NCBI GenBank assembly: GCA_036245525.1
Contig: BTPG01000003.1
Location: 136,373,582-136,437,581 of the forward strand
Source of the DNA: Semisulcospira habei
Lineage: Eukaryota; Mollusca; Gastropoda; Semisulcospiridae
Length of the DNA stretch: 64,000 nt
Direction of reading: 5' to 3'
A model generated the notes under the pieces. That model was not told the origin of the DNA. It did no database searches and saw only the letters and a program-made list of their open reading frames with translations. Positions 44,628 through 54,404 of the stretch are shown in pieces (positions within the stretch are counted from its first letter, which is position 1; each line of letters begins with the position of its first letter). The position numbers and the translations under genes are program-made.

Positions 44628-45346
44628 ATGACATTTTACACACATTTGCTGACCTGTTGTGGCTCTTGACCCTTCCATGGGCTCATCCAAATTAGTATGC
44701 ATAGATAGGTCTTACATCAGGTATCTCTGTAGCAAGTTTGGGTTTAAAGTTGTGAATAGTATTTGAGAAAAAACATCTTTTGTCCAAATATGGCTATTTT
44801 TACCTATTTCCTGAGCTCTTGTGACCCTTGACCTTTCCAAAAGGTCATCCAAATTAGTATGCATAGATAGGTCTTACCATCAGGTATCTCTGTACCAAAT
44901 TTAGGGTTGAAGTCATGAACAGTATTTGAGAAAAAACATCTTTTGTCAAAATATGGCTATTTTTCATGTATTTCCTAAGCTCTTGTGACCCTTGACCTTT
45001 CCAAGGGATCAACCAAATTAGTATGCACAGAAAGGTCTTACCATTACATATCTCTGCACCAAGTTTGGGTTTAAAGTCATGAATAGTATTTGAGAAAAAA
45101 TAAATTATGTCAAAATATAGCTATTTTCGACCTATTTCCTGACTCCCTGTGACCTTGACCTTTGAGAGAGGTCACTCAAATTGATATGTTTAGAAAGGCC
45201 TTGCCACAAAGTATCCTTGGGCCAAGTTTGAAGAGTGTGGCCAGAATAGTCTCCGAGAAAATGCCAATGTTAAAGTTTACCACGGACGTCGGATGGACGA
45301 CCACTGGCCCAGAACATAGACTCACTTTTGCTTCGCACGTGAGCCA
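44628..45346 (+). repeat. Rep-1 copy B, third segment
   Basis: Internally repetitive: units of about 170 bp centred on TGTGACCCTTGACCTTT and GGTCTTACCATCAGGTATCT. It ends GACCACTGGCCC...CTTCGCACGTGAGCCAA. The internal units explain length differences among copies. Confidence 0.75.
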
Positions 45347-45380
45347 ACATATCAATCATATCAAGAGAAGTGCAATTTAC

Positions 45381-45471
45381 CTCGTCGAAGCGTAGCCATG
45401 ATTTCAGGGTCTTGGGAGATCTGGAACTGCTGTAGTAGGTGTGACAGTGAATGCACCAAGCTTGGTACTAT
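45381..45471 (-). CDS. ATRIP-like gene, exon 5 of 7 visible
   Basis: A 91-nt exon with a strong acceptor (T-rich tract then GCAG) and donor GTAAAT. It is entered in phase 0 and left in phase 1. It encodes 30 residues, IVPSLVHSLSHLLQQFQISQ then DPEIMATLRR, plus the first base of glycine. As with exon 4, a Rep-1 copy ends 34 bp beyond the donor. The next intron (45,380-19,067) is 26.3 kb and holds most of the transposons in this window. Confidence 0.75.
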
Positions 45472-47012
45472 CTGCAAAAAAACACATTTCACCGTGACAC
45501 TATACTTGTACCTCCACAGCAGTATCACTCACACTCAGAACTTAAAGTTATTCCCGGCTACTTTGTCACACAGGCAGACAGTCTCCTTTCAGCTCCTGCC
45601 ATCTGCAATAGGCTAAGAGCAAGAGTCACAGATTTTCATGAGCCGCTTTGGTTGAAAATCAGGGGCTCATGAAAAATCTACGACTCTTGCTGGCCAATCA
45701 CCTTAGCACGTATAGCCACAGGATATTCACTCACATCCAGAACAAGACTGAAGATAACATTAATGTTGCCATAACAAAATTAATCTTGCATAGCAAAATT
45801 TGCTGTAAGTAGTTTGTGAGAGACAGTCCTCTTGCTTGGTGCAAAGATTCTCTAAAGCAGTAGTTAAAAAAAAAATTTCCTGCAAGGAAGTTTGCTGTGG
45901 GAAATCTTTGATGTTTGCAGATGGGCTCATGATAATCTACCATTCTTGCAGGCAGGGAAACATCCGGAATTGAGGTTCAAATTAACTGCCATCTGATGCA
46001 GACTGCCTTTTGGAATCTGTTAACCCATATTATACTGAGGCTAAAAGCTTCAGATTTGTACACTGCCATATGCAAGCTACATTATAGTACTTACAGGTAA
46101 GGATATAGACCTATGGCTTTAGTTCAAGGGTGGTGCCAGAATAGCTTGGTGCCTAGAAGCGCCAAGCAATTCTGGCACTACCCTTGAACTATTTTAGTGA
46201 AACATATTTCATACACTGGTGTATTCCGAATGATAAGGGTTAATTGAATGCCAGAGCCCTGGTCATCTCGGAAGCATGGATTCAAAATGGTGTTAGCAAG
46301 AGGCACAGATCCTCATGAACTCCCGCAACTGTGGGGGCTCACGAGGATCTATGCCTCTTGCAGCTGGATCATATTCACTTTTTCTCAGCAGTCATGGGGT
46401 GAAGGACAGATTGATCACCATAACACTAAACAACCAAGGATAAATCATGCAAACAGATGATCCAAACCTGTCCACTACAGCGACAGTTGTTATCAGTGAG
46501 TATTGTAACACCATTCCTGTGATGTCTGACAACAGAAAACAGGCTGCTGATCACCTGAAACACGCCAACACAAAGGGCAGGTGTACTTCATGGGTGGCTG
46601 TTATACACAGACGGTCGAACTATAAAGGCGGGAGCTAGAGCAGGTTTGACTCTACCTTAGTTTAAAATAAACTGTTATAAATGTGTATGACTTCAAACAA
46701 TATAAACGCTGATGAATAACTTTGAACAGTAAAGCTTTCACTGCTTGAAAGATAACACATTAAAGGGAAAGACTTTTAGAACCGGTCTGTTGAAAAAAAG
46801 TAAATTTATTCACGTAAAAAAAGGAAATGAGGCCCAGTCTTCGCATTCTCAAATCACATAATGAATTTTGACTGAAGACTCATTGTAAAAGATGGACCAG
46901 CCATGATCATTTAAGGGTTGTGTCAGTTCAGTTCTAGGCACCAAACTAATTTGGCACTACCCTTTAACTGTCATGGTCAATCCATCTCTTACAGTATCTA
47001 AAGCCAAGGAAG
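45472..47012. other. Intron with hairpin MITEs only
   Basis: Family A and B hairpins (45,625-45,695, 46,110-46,245, 46,290-46,365, 46,885-46,995). No coding exon found. Confidence 0.4.
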
Positions 47013-47604
47013 ACAAGAAAGGCAAAGCTATTATGGCTCACGAGTATCACCTATTTACATATGTGTGACCTTTGTGACAATAAGTAAAGGGCTGGCTTCT
47101 GCATCAGCAAAATCCATGTTTTCTCAAAATCTAAACAATTTTTCACACATCTGTCAACCCACCAGGACCTTTGCGATGAGTCAACTAAATTAGTATGCAT
47201 AGGAAGGCCTTATCAGCTACCTTTGTGCCAAATTTGCAAAAACGTTGATAATACCTACCATTTTATCAAAACTGGCATTTTACACACATTTGTCGGCCTC
47301 TTGTAACCCTTGACCTTTCTGAGGGGTCATTCAAATTAGAATGCATAGATAGGTCTTACCATCAGGTATCTCTGTACCAAATTTGGGTTTGAAGTTGTGA
47401 ATAGTATTTGAGAAAAAAACATTTTTTTTTGTCAAAATATGGCTATTTTGGACCTATTTCCTCAGCTCTTGTGACTTTTGACCTTTCCGAGGGCTCACCC
47501 AAATTAGTATGCATAGATAGGTCTTACCATCAGGTATCTCTGTAGCAAGTTTGGGTTTGAAGCTGTGAATAGTAATTGAGAAAAAATAAATTATGTCAAA
47601 ATCT
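47013..47604 (+). repeat. Rep-1 copy C, first segment
   Basis: Begins ACAAGAAAGGCAAAGCTATT and breaks at GTCAAAAT, where DIRS copy 2 begins. Confidence 0.75.
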
Positions 47605-47641
47605 GAATTTTTCTCTAAAATGTATTTTTTTGAAAAATACT

Positions 47642-47735
47642 TACCGATGCCATTACTACAAGTAACATCTACCTAGCCTACGTAAATTTAGCCAAAAACT
47701 TACGATGTGTACCTATAGGGCCAAGGGAGGCCACC
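47642..47735. repeat. DIRS copy 2 inverted terminal repeat, left
   Basis: Reverse complement of 53,957-54,050, with few mismatches (for example CATCTACCTAGC against GCTAGGTAGATG). Confidence 0.85.
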
Positions 47736-47870
47736 TAGGGGTGCCGTGACCCAATACCCCGAGTAGCCTCCCGTCCCACCCCATAATTATGGGTAACTGC
47801 CCTGTGCAGACACGCCAGTTTATTCGCTTAACTGACGAGCGGCAAGCAGGGCAGGTGGGAGGGCCGTCCG

Positions 47871-47967
47871 AGTAATGGCATCGGTAAGTATTTTTCGAAA
47901 AAATACATTTTAGAGAAAAATTCATTTGTTTCCTCAAAAACATTACCGATGCCATTACTACAAGGAA
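47871..47967. repeat. DIRS copy 2 internal complementary region
   Basis: Composed of the complement of the left end (through TTTTAGAGAAAAATTC) fused to the complement of the right end (ATTTGTTTCCTCAAAAACAT). Same architecture as copy 1, although the flanking terminal repeats differ. Confidence 0.8.
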
Positions 47968-48068
47968 GAATAGCGAAAAGGAGGCGGGTGCCATGGAAAA
48001 ACCCCTAACCCGACCAAGCTAGCTAGCCCCGCCCTCCCTGAAGCAAACTCCCGATAATTTTAAATAAG

Positions 48069-48658
48069 TTACCAATGGCACCGAGGGTGCCGGGAGGGAG
48101 TGTTGCCCCGTGGCGATGTCCCCCACCAGGGCCAGGTTGCCTCGCTGACCAGCCAGGTTTCAGAGGTAGAATCAGGAGAAGGACGACTCTGTTCGCCAGC
48201 CCACAGCCACCACAATGTCTCTGACAGCACAATTGCGGTCGAAGGTGATGCTTGCGGCGTCGGCTCTGACCTCGTGCGCCCTGATGTGCAGTCGCTTGGC
48301 AGCGTCAGGGCAGAGGTCCTGGCCATCGGAGCCAGGACGGAATCGTCTGGGCCGAGATGTCAAATCTACCTGGGGACAGAAGAAGAAAAAGGGCGGGGGC
48401 GGTACCTGCGGAGTGGCTTGATCTGGCACAGGTACACGCGTAAGGCTCTCAACGGGTGCTGTTGTCTGGCTTCCCGGTTGAGGCTTATCCCCATCAGCGG
48501 CTGTACAGTGATCACCTGGGGGGGCGGACAATGGGACTGCGTCTTGGCCAGGAAGGCCGGGTCTGACAGTAGCTGCACAGAGCCGTCCGTAGAGAGATAC
48601 TCCGGACGCGAGTCATCAGGATCAGCCCAACGGAGGAGGGGCAACGGAAGCACTGGTC
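48069..48658 (-). pseudogene. DIRS copy 2 tyrosine recombinase fragment
   Basis: Shows FLAKTQSHCPPPQVITVQPL, LRALRVYLCQIKPLRRYRPR, and then the HxxR box IRAHEVRADAASITFDRN with GWRTESSF. The lengths match the C-terminal half of the YR of copy 1. Frame changes break it at least twice. Confidence 0.75.
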
Positions 48659-48666
48659 TATATCTA

Positions 48667-48778
48667 TATATATCCCGTAGTCTTGCCGACTGTTGGGGCA
48701 CCACTGATGACTTGGCAACCAGCTCCCTCCATTCCTCTCTGTTCTCTGCCATTCTTAGCGTATCACCCAGCCTCAGTC
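48667..48778 (-). pseudogene. RTE fragment inside DIRS copy 2, C-terminal end
   Basis: Reads RLGDTLRMAENREEWRELVA and SSVVPQQSARLRD, the usual end of a common animal RTE-like RT. It ends in an AT-rich repeat (48,658-48,676). Its upstream partner resumes at 49,927. Confidence 0.8.
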
Positions 48779-48913
48779 CAGACCTGCCTACATGTTCATG
48801 TGGTCGTCAGGAAGATTTGGGTAAACTCTCAGTAAGATTTGCGAGACTGTCAGTAAGATTATAGTTCAACTGGACGATAAACCTTGCCTCCAGGGGCCAA
48901 AAATCAAACCCCT

Positions 48914-49044
48914 GAAGGGGGGGGGGGGGGTGTTGGTTAACTTAATCACCTATAAGAACATACATTGTCTATTCCTGCTGAAGGGGGGGGGGGGGGGGTT
49001 GGTTAACTTAATCACCTATAAGAAATACATTGTCTATTCCTGCT
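48914..49044. repeat. About 80-bp tandem duplication with poly-G
   Basis: CTGAAGGGGG..TTGGTTAACTTAATCACC..TGTCTATTCCTGCTG occurs twice in a row, each with its own poly-G run. Confidence 0.85.
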
Positions 49045-49436
49045 GTACCTAGAAGACTGATCACCAAGTTCGTCTGTTGGGCGAAAGTTTCGAACATTTC
49101 TGCAGGGGAATACTGATACAAATAATCAAGTGGTGTTGCTTCTAACTCAAGTGGAGTTGTTGGCCCCACATATCGCGTGAAAGGCTGCAAAACAGGGTCT
49201 GAAATTGGCCGCTAATGCCAGATAGCATTGCCGCCGCCATCTTGCAGTCGTCGCCTCTGTAAACACTGCAGAAATACTCTGGTATCTTCGTCATCCCAGT
49301 CCGACAGATTTCTAGTATGCACACTAGACACACTTATGTCACTTCCCTCTGACTCGGAAACTGGATTGTTGCCAATTTACTCCAAAATATCTGTAAATTT
49401 TGGGTCACTGTCACTCGATGGAACGTATGTCGCCAT
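49008..49436 (-). pseudogene. piggyBac-like transposase N-terminal remnant
   Basis: The ATG at 49,436 begins MATYVPSSDSDPKFTDILE followed by a stop. Then come acidic sequence (NPVSESEGSDISVSS), another stop, and PFTRYVGPTTPLELEATPLD with FETFAQQTNL. The block GPTTPLELEATPLDYxYQYxP..M..TFAQQTNL matches the start of the DDE domain in PGBD-type proteins. Stops and the absence of a DDE core show it is broken. piggyBac elements use TTAA targets, so its presence inside an element with a 6-bp duplication is unexpected. Confidence 0.55.
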
Positions 49437-49926
49437 GTTTGTAAACACGTGCATTTAAAACGACAGCAGACCTTGCTTCCAAAGGACAGGGCTTAGCTGT
49501 TCCCTGTTGTGTTTTTATTATTAAGTGTTTCATAAATACACATATCATTAAAAAAACGAATTATACAGACGTTCATCCGCTTCTGTTTCGTCATCTGTTT
49601 CGTGTACTCGTTTTGGAGGCATGATTTCGCGCCGACCGTGAACCTCAAACTAAGAAAGTAAAGTGATCCCATCCGCTAGAATGAACGCGAACAAAGACAC
49701 GCTTTTTAATTGGCTAGATAAAATTATAGGTCAGCCACAGTAGCCAATCAGGAACAGGCTTACTACTACCGGCAGAAACGGCACAAATCAAACTGTCTTT
49801 TTGCCAAAACAAACCCCAAAATACCGTAAAAAGGTACCGTAGAAAATTGATACATGACCGGAAGACCGTAAAAAAACACCCAAACTCGTAAGAAATACGG
49901 CGAAATCGTAAGAGTAGGCAGGTCTG

Positions 49927-50433
49927 TCAGTCCTGTCCACTCTGAGATATTGTCCTCCCATCTTTTCCTCTGTCTTCCTCTCCTTCGTCCTCCTTGCACA
50001 GTGCCTTGCAGGATTGTTTTGGCAAGCCCTGCTGAATGCGTGACATGCCCATACCACTTCAGTTTGCGCTTTTTCACAATGGCTAATAGGTCTTCATTGG
50101 GCCCGATGGCTTGCCTGATTCTGCTTCCCACTTCCTCGTTCGTGATGTGATCTCTGTATGAAATGCCAAGCAGCCTTTGAAAACATCTCATTTCAGTGGC
50201 TTGTATCCTCCTTTCAAGGTCTGCTGTGAGGGTCCATGACTCGCAGGCATACAAGAACACTGAGATGACCAAGGAGCGCATCAGTCTGATCTTGGAGCAG
50301 AGCGTGATGTTTCTGTCCTTCCACATGGTCTTCAATCTTGTCAGTGCTGTTGTTGTCTGCGCAATCCTGAACAGTATTTCTGGTTTTGATCCCTCATCTG
50401 TCACAATGGCTCCTAAGTATTTGAATTTATTAA
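49927..50433 (-). pseudogene. RTE fragment inside DIRS copy 2, middle
   Basis: Reads NKFKYLGAIVTDEGSKPEIL, SKIRLMRSLVISVFLYACES, WYGHVTHSAGLAKTILQG and GGRRRGRQRKRWEDNISEWT then GL. It belongs to a different subfamily from the copies at 2.8 and 35.5 kb. Both ends are transposon insertion points, and the reading frame is otherwise open. Confidence 0.85.
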
Positions 50434-51112
50434 CCTTTAGCACTCTGCTTTCCGCTGGCAGTTCTTTTCCCTGCAACTGCATTTTTTGAGTGGGCTAAAC
50501 CCAACGCTACCCTACTTACTTCAAAAGCCTACAACTTTTTTCATTTTTCTATGTATGGTTGTGGAATTTGGCATGTACGTAAATAAATGAATCAAGATTA
50601 TGTCACAATTCTTAAAACTGTGTTATTATCCTAAAAAAAAATAAAAAAAATAATAATCAATGCTTACTACGCACCGTTTCCGCGTTCACTAGCACTCGAT
50701 TCAGAATCGCTCCTCTGCCCATCACCACCTTCTCCCACCCTCGATCTCAAGTCTTCTGGCAAAAAGCCAAGAAAGTCTTCATCATCGGAATCTGACTCCA
50801 TAAAAGTATTCCTTGATGAATGCTTCTAACTCCTCATCGGTCAACTTTTGTCAAAATGAAGCCGTCAGAACAAACTCTCGCTTAGAAAATTCGAATCGCT
50901 CAAACGCACTCGAAGTTAGCAAGATGGCCGATATAAAACGGAAGCAAGCCTCATTTACAATCACCCACAATCCTTTGCAAAGGCTTCATAGCAACCTAGT
51001 GTGTTTACCATAGCCGATTTCGAACAGACCACGCGGTGGCGACATATGTCGCCATCCGATAATGAAGCAAGATGGCGGCTGGCGACAAATGTCGCCACCA
51101 GCGTGCTAAAGG
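50434..51112. mobile_element. piggyBac-type non-autonomous element in TTAA
   Basis: Flanked by TTAA at 50,430-50,433 and 51,113-51,116, with inverted ends CCTTTAGCACTCTG and CAGCGTGCTAAAGG (one mismatch in 14). Minus-strand remnants (LTDEELEAFIKEYF; MESDSDDEDFLGFLPEDLRS) look like an acidic piggyBac transposase N-terminus. Excision with one TTAA restores the interrupted RTE frame. Confidence 0.8.
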
Positions 51113-51190
51113 TTAACTGTTTCTAGTTTTTGGCTTCCAATCATGACGTCAGTGCCAATGCCACTGGTGTTGTCATCAGTTTGGTCTTCT
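51113..51190 (-). pseudogene. RTE fragment inside DIRS copy 2, 5' end
   Basis: Reads TDDNTSGIGTDVMIGSQKLE then TVN, which continues as KFKYLG at 50,429 once the intervening TTAA element is ignored. It is 5' truncated near 51,190, where DIRS RT sequence resumes. Confidence 0.75.
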
Positions 51191-52105
51191 CTGCACTGGT
51201 ACCGAGTCACAAAGTCGCCAGTCGAGAGTCGCCAGTGAAGAAGTAGGGGCAGTTGAAGCGGACAAGAGTAGAGACAGCCACGGGGGAGTAGGTCCGCTGC
51301 TGCACGCATCAGGCCCAGAAGCTGAAACACACTCTGGAAACATTAACACTAACGCCAACTCCGTATCCGCGGTTCCGGTAGTCTCACCAGGTTGAGGTCG
51401 GTCCGGAACTCCATGCCCAGGAGAACGAAGCGGCGGGACGGGGCGAGGACCGACCCGCCCACGTTGACCATGAAGCCAAGCCTGTCGAGAAGGTCCAGCA
51501 AGGAGTCTCAGTCCTTCTCCAAGGCGGCCGCCGATTGGTTGTGCAGGGGCAGATTGTCTAGGAATTTGAAGGTGGCTCGGGGACGTCCGTCTGGACGCGG
51601 CGACGCCGCCGTCCATGAAACGGGTGCAAGCTCAGGGCTGAGGTAGAGGCCGAAAGGGAGATCCCGATACTGGTAGACTACACCACCGAAGGTGTCTGGA
51701 GGCCGGGGTAACGGGCACAAGCCGGAAGCGAGTGAAGGTCCAGGCCGACGGTGAAGACCATAGGTTGCACTGGGGGCCGAAGGGCTCTGGCGGTCTCCAT
51801 GCGAAGGGTCGGCGCGGAGATGAACCTGTTCAGTGCCGAGAGGTCAAAGATCGGGAGCCACGTGCCTCCGAGCTTGGGAACCAGAAGGAGACGGCTGTAG
51901 AAGGCCGTGGAGTCGTGACGCGTAACCACCTCCGAGGCGTCCTACTGCAACAGTGAGGCAATCTCTCCTCGAAGAGTGGCTGCCTGAGCTGGTCCGAAGG
52001 GACGGAAGTCCGCACAGGGCTGCGACGTAGGGGGCGGCCGGGGATGGGGGGCGGGCGGGAACGTCCGGTGGCAGGGGCGGGCAGCCACGCCTGGAGGGCG
52101 GGCAA
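51191..52105 (-). pseudogene. DIRS copy 2 reverse transcriptase fragment
   Basis: Contains VTRHDSTAFYSRLLLVPKLG, WLPIFDLSALNRFISAPTL and RATFKFLDNLPLHNQSAA, aligned with SNYLDDLLLQNQDSCA of copy 1. The catalytic YLDD is replaced by FLDN and frameshifts are frequent, so the enzyme would be dead. Confidence 0.75.
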
Positions 52106-53223
52106 GAAGAGGGTCTAACAGACCTCAGGGAGAGACGCAGGGCCTTGCGGGCGGCTGAAACCGGGTGGAGACGAAGCGGGTGGGCCAGAGGTCCCTGTAC
52201 GCGTCCTTCACCGTCTGCCAGGTAGGAACGAAGCGTAGCGGTTCGCGGAAAGGGGCCAGACGCAGCTGTCTGCGTAGGTTCGGCGGCATGGGGCATGGTG
52301 TTGACGGAAGCATGGTAAGCCGCCCGGGTGGCCAGGGCTAAGGCAAGCAGGTCTCCTAACAGCAAAGTGTAACGACGGGCGCCAGGCCTCCTCCACACGA
52401 GAGACGACAGCTTGCGTAACCATGTCGAGCAAATACAGGCGAGGGCGTTGCGGAAGAGGGACGCTGTCCGATTCAGACCGGGTGGGAATCAACGCTGCGA
52501 AGTCCATCTGCGCGTAGCTGCGCCGGGGGGTGGGGGGGTGGGGTGGGGGGGTTTACAAGGCCGAGAGCGTCCTCTTAGGGAGCGAGGAAGGGGCAGGCTC
52601 CCGGGGGAAGAGACGAAGCGACAAGGCGCGCTGCCACAACCAGGGAGCGAAGAGTCTCCAACCTAGACGTTAGAGGGCCGTAAGCGACGAAGGAGCATCC
52701 GACGAGCGTGCAGGTGGGGAGGCCGAACGGCTAAGGCGCGCTGAAACGAAATCGTCCGGGAAGCGCTGAGGGCGGCGTCATCCTCGGGAGGCACGAGAGG
52801 CCGGCACTGAGGGTGCAAGGCGGCCGGCTCCGTCGCGACGCGAATCCGAGGAGAGCGACGGCGAGGGGGCGAGAGGGAATCCTCCGAGACCTGTAGGAAA
52901 GTCCGAGGTCGAGCACATGGTTTACTTTCTTGTCTTTCCTTGTGATGCTTGTGTTCCGCAAGGCGGGGCAAGCTAGCTCGCTGCGGGCCAGGTTTAAGCG
53001 AGCTGGTGCATAAGGGGGGGAATACATCCCCCAACGTCAGGGCTTGGCAGCCGTTTGTTTTCCGCAAAGCGGGGCGAGCGGACTCGCTGAGGACCAGACT
53101 TGAGCAAGTTGGTGCGCAAGGGGGGATCCTTCCTGTGCTGTCCCCCAACAGCATTGTGGGAGCTTCTTCGTTGGTCAGGGGCCGAGGCATGCGTGATGCT
53201 GCGGGACGGCGGTGGACGTCCAC
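52106..53223 (-). pseudogene. DIRS copy 2 gag-like region
   Basis: Includes FVPTWQTVKDAYRDLWPTRF, ALALATRAAYHASVNTM and LYLLDMVTQAVVSRVEEAW, parallel to the copy 1 module. Upstream are Arg/Pro-rich segments and a 90-bp region partly repeated at about 52,950-53,110 (GCAAGGCGGGGCAAGCTAGC and a similar unit). No intact ORF. Confidence 0.6.
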
Positions 53224-53956
53224 GCTGACAGCAGCTCCAGAGCTGGGACCAGCTCCTCTACCAAGGGCGCGCAGACATCACAGGTGCAGCCGGAGGCACA
53301 ACAGGAGCAGAGAGGCACACTGCATGCATATCACTCGGCCACAGGAAATCGCCACATCGGGTGCAGGTGCAGACTTGACAACTGCAACATCAGATCATAA
53401 CAAGCACCTATATAGCGTCACAGTAGCCCTTTCTACGGCTGAACGCCTCTTAATGGGGACGGCACGCGCCGCCGGCCTCAGCTGCTAAGGATGCGTGTGA
53501 CAGTGTTTATAACAAGCCAGGGCCTTCCTATAGGGACGCTTGTTATCATATGTACAGGCGAAAAGAAGGACTACGGTGCATCAGAAGTTGCGTGTCGTTT
53601 TTATTAATTATTTAGTTATAGCGCTGCAGAATAGTGGCTGACCACACAAAAAATTAATGGTGGTATAGTAGTGTTATGCCAGCATCAAAGTGTGCTGTGC
53701 ACAGGTGTGCACTAGAAAATCTTCCCTTTTTCCAGTCCATAGGTATTAGAAACACTCTGTATATCTGAACATGCATACTAGCATGTCAGGATACATGGGT
53801 GTGCATGACATCGCCAGTGTGTCTTAAAAATGAGACGAACACACTGGGTGTCTAACAAAAGTGGATATGCATCATGTCCATAAAATGTGGTGTGTGAACA
53901 CCAACATATGTTTGCATACACCAGTGTGATCGTAAAATATACGTGTATCTTTAAAG

Positions 53957-54050
53957 GTGGCCTCCCTTGGCCCTATAGGTACACATCGTAAGTTTTTGGC
54001 TAAAATTACGTTAGCTAGGTAGATGTTCCTTGTAGTAATGGCATCGGTAA
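53957..54050. repeat. DIRS copy 2 inverted terminal repeat, right
   Basis: Partner of 47,642-47,735, ending in GTAGTAATGGCATCGGTAA before the outer extension TGTTTTTGAGGAAACAAAT. Confidence 0.85.
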
Positions 54051-54067
54051 TGTTTTTGAGGAAACAA

Positions 54068-54298
54068 ATAGCTATTTTGGAACTATTTCCTGATCCCCTG
54101 TGACCTTGACCTTTGTGAGAGGTCACTTAAATTGGTATGTTTAGAAAGGTCTTGCCCCAAAGTATCCTTGGGCCAAGTTTGAAGACTGTGGCTTGAATAT
54201 TCTCCAAGAAAATGCAAACGTTAAAGTTTACCACCGACGACGCATGGACGACCACTGGTCCAAAACGTACTCACTTTTGCTTCGCACATTAGCCAAAT
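54068..54298 (+). repeat. Rep-1 copy C, second segment
   Basis: Resumes at AGCTATTTTGG after DIRS copy 2 and ends with TTTTGCTTCGCACATTAGCC, within 10 bp of the ATRIP-like exon 4 donor. Confidence 0.75.
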
Positions 54299-54306
54299 AT
54301 GCTAAC

Positions 54307-54404
54307 CTGATCAATAATACACAAAGACTGGGAGTTGTCCACAGTACCGGGCTCCCGCAGATGCTTGATGGCCGCCATGTGCACATGTAGCAAGGTACAG
54401 CTCT
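54307..54404 (-). CDS. ATRIP-like gene, exon 4 of 7 visible
   Basis: A 98-nt exon between acceptor GATCTACAG and donor GTTAGC. Its first two bases complete a glutamate codon from the previous exon. It then encodes 32 residues beginning SCTLLHVHMAAIKHLREPG and ending SLCIIDQ, leaving in phase 0. Its donor end lies only about 10 bp from the end of a Rep-1 copy, so that transposon inserted almost at the exon boundary. The following intron (54,306-45,472) is 8.8 kb and consists mainly of the second DIRS element. Confidence 0.7.

Larger units (their letters stand above)
48779..49926. mobile_element. DNA transposon, 13-bp TIRs, 6-bp target duplication
   Basis: Perfect 13-bp terminal inverted repeats CAGACCTGCCTAC (48,779-48,791) and GTAGGCAGGTCTG (49,914-49,926). 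They are flanked by TCAGTC (48,773-48,778 and 49,927-49,932). Removing it with one TCAGTC restores the RTE frame (EWTGL then RLGDTL), so boundaries and target size are well supported. The 1,148-bp body contains a degraded piggyBac-like N-terminus and an 80-bp tandem duplication. Confidence 0.85.
47605..54067 (-). mobile_element. DIRS-type retrotransposon, copy 2, degraded
   Basis: A second, distinct DIRS element on the minus strand. Its termini (47,642-47,735 and 53,957-54,050) are inverted copies of each other. An internal complementary region lies at 47,871-47,967. YR remnants lie at 48.07-48.66 kb, RT at 51.2-52.1 kb and gag-like sequence at 52.1-53.2 kb. The RNase H and first part of YR are missing, replaced by an RTE fragment carrying two DNA transposons. 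It interrupts a Rep-1 copy: GTCAAAAT before and AGCTATTTT after match the unbroken sequence at 45,113. Confidence 0.85.
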
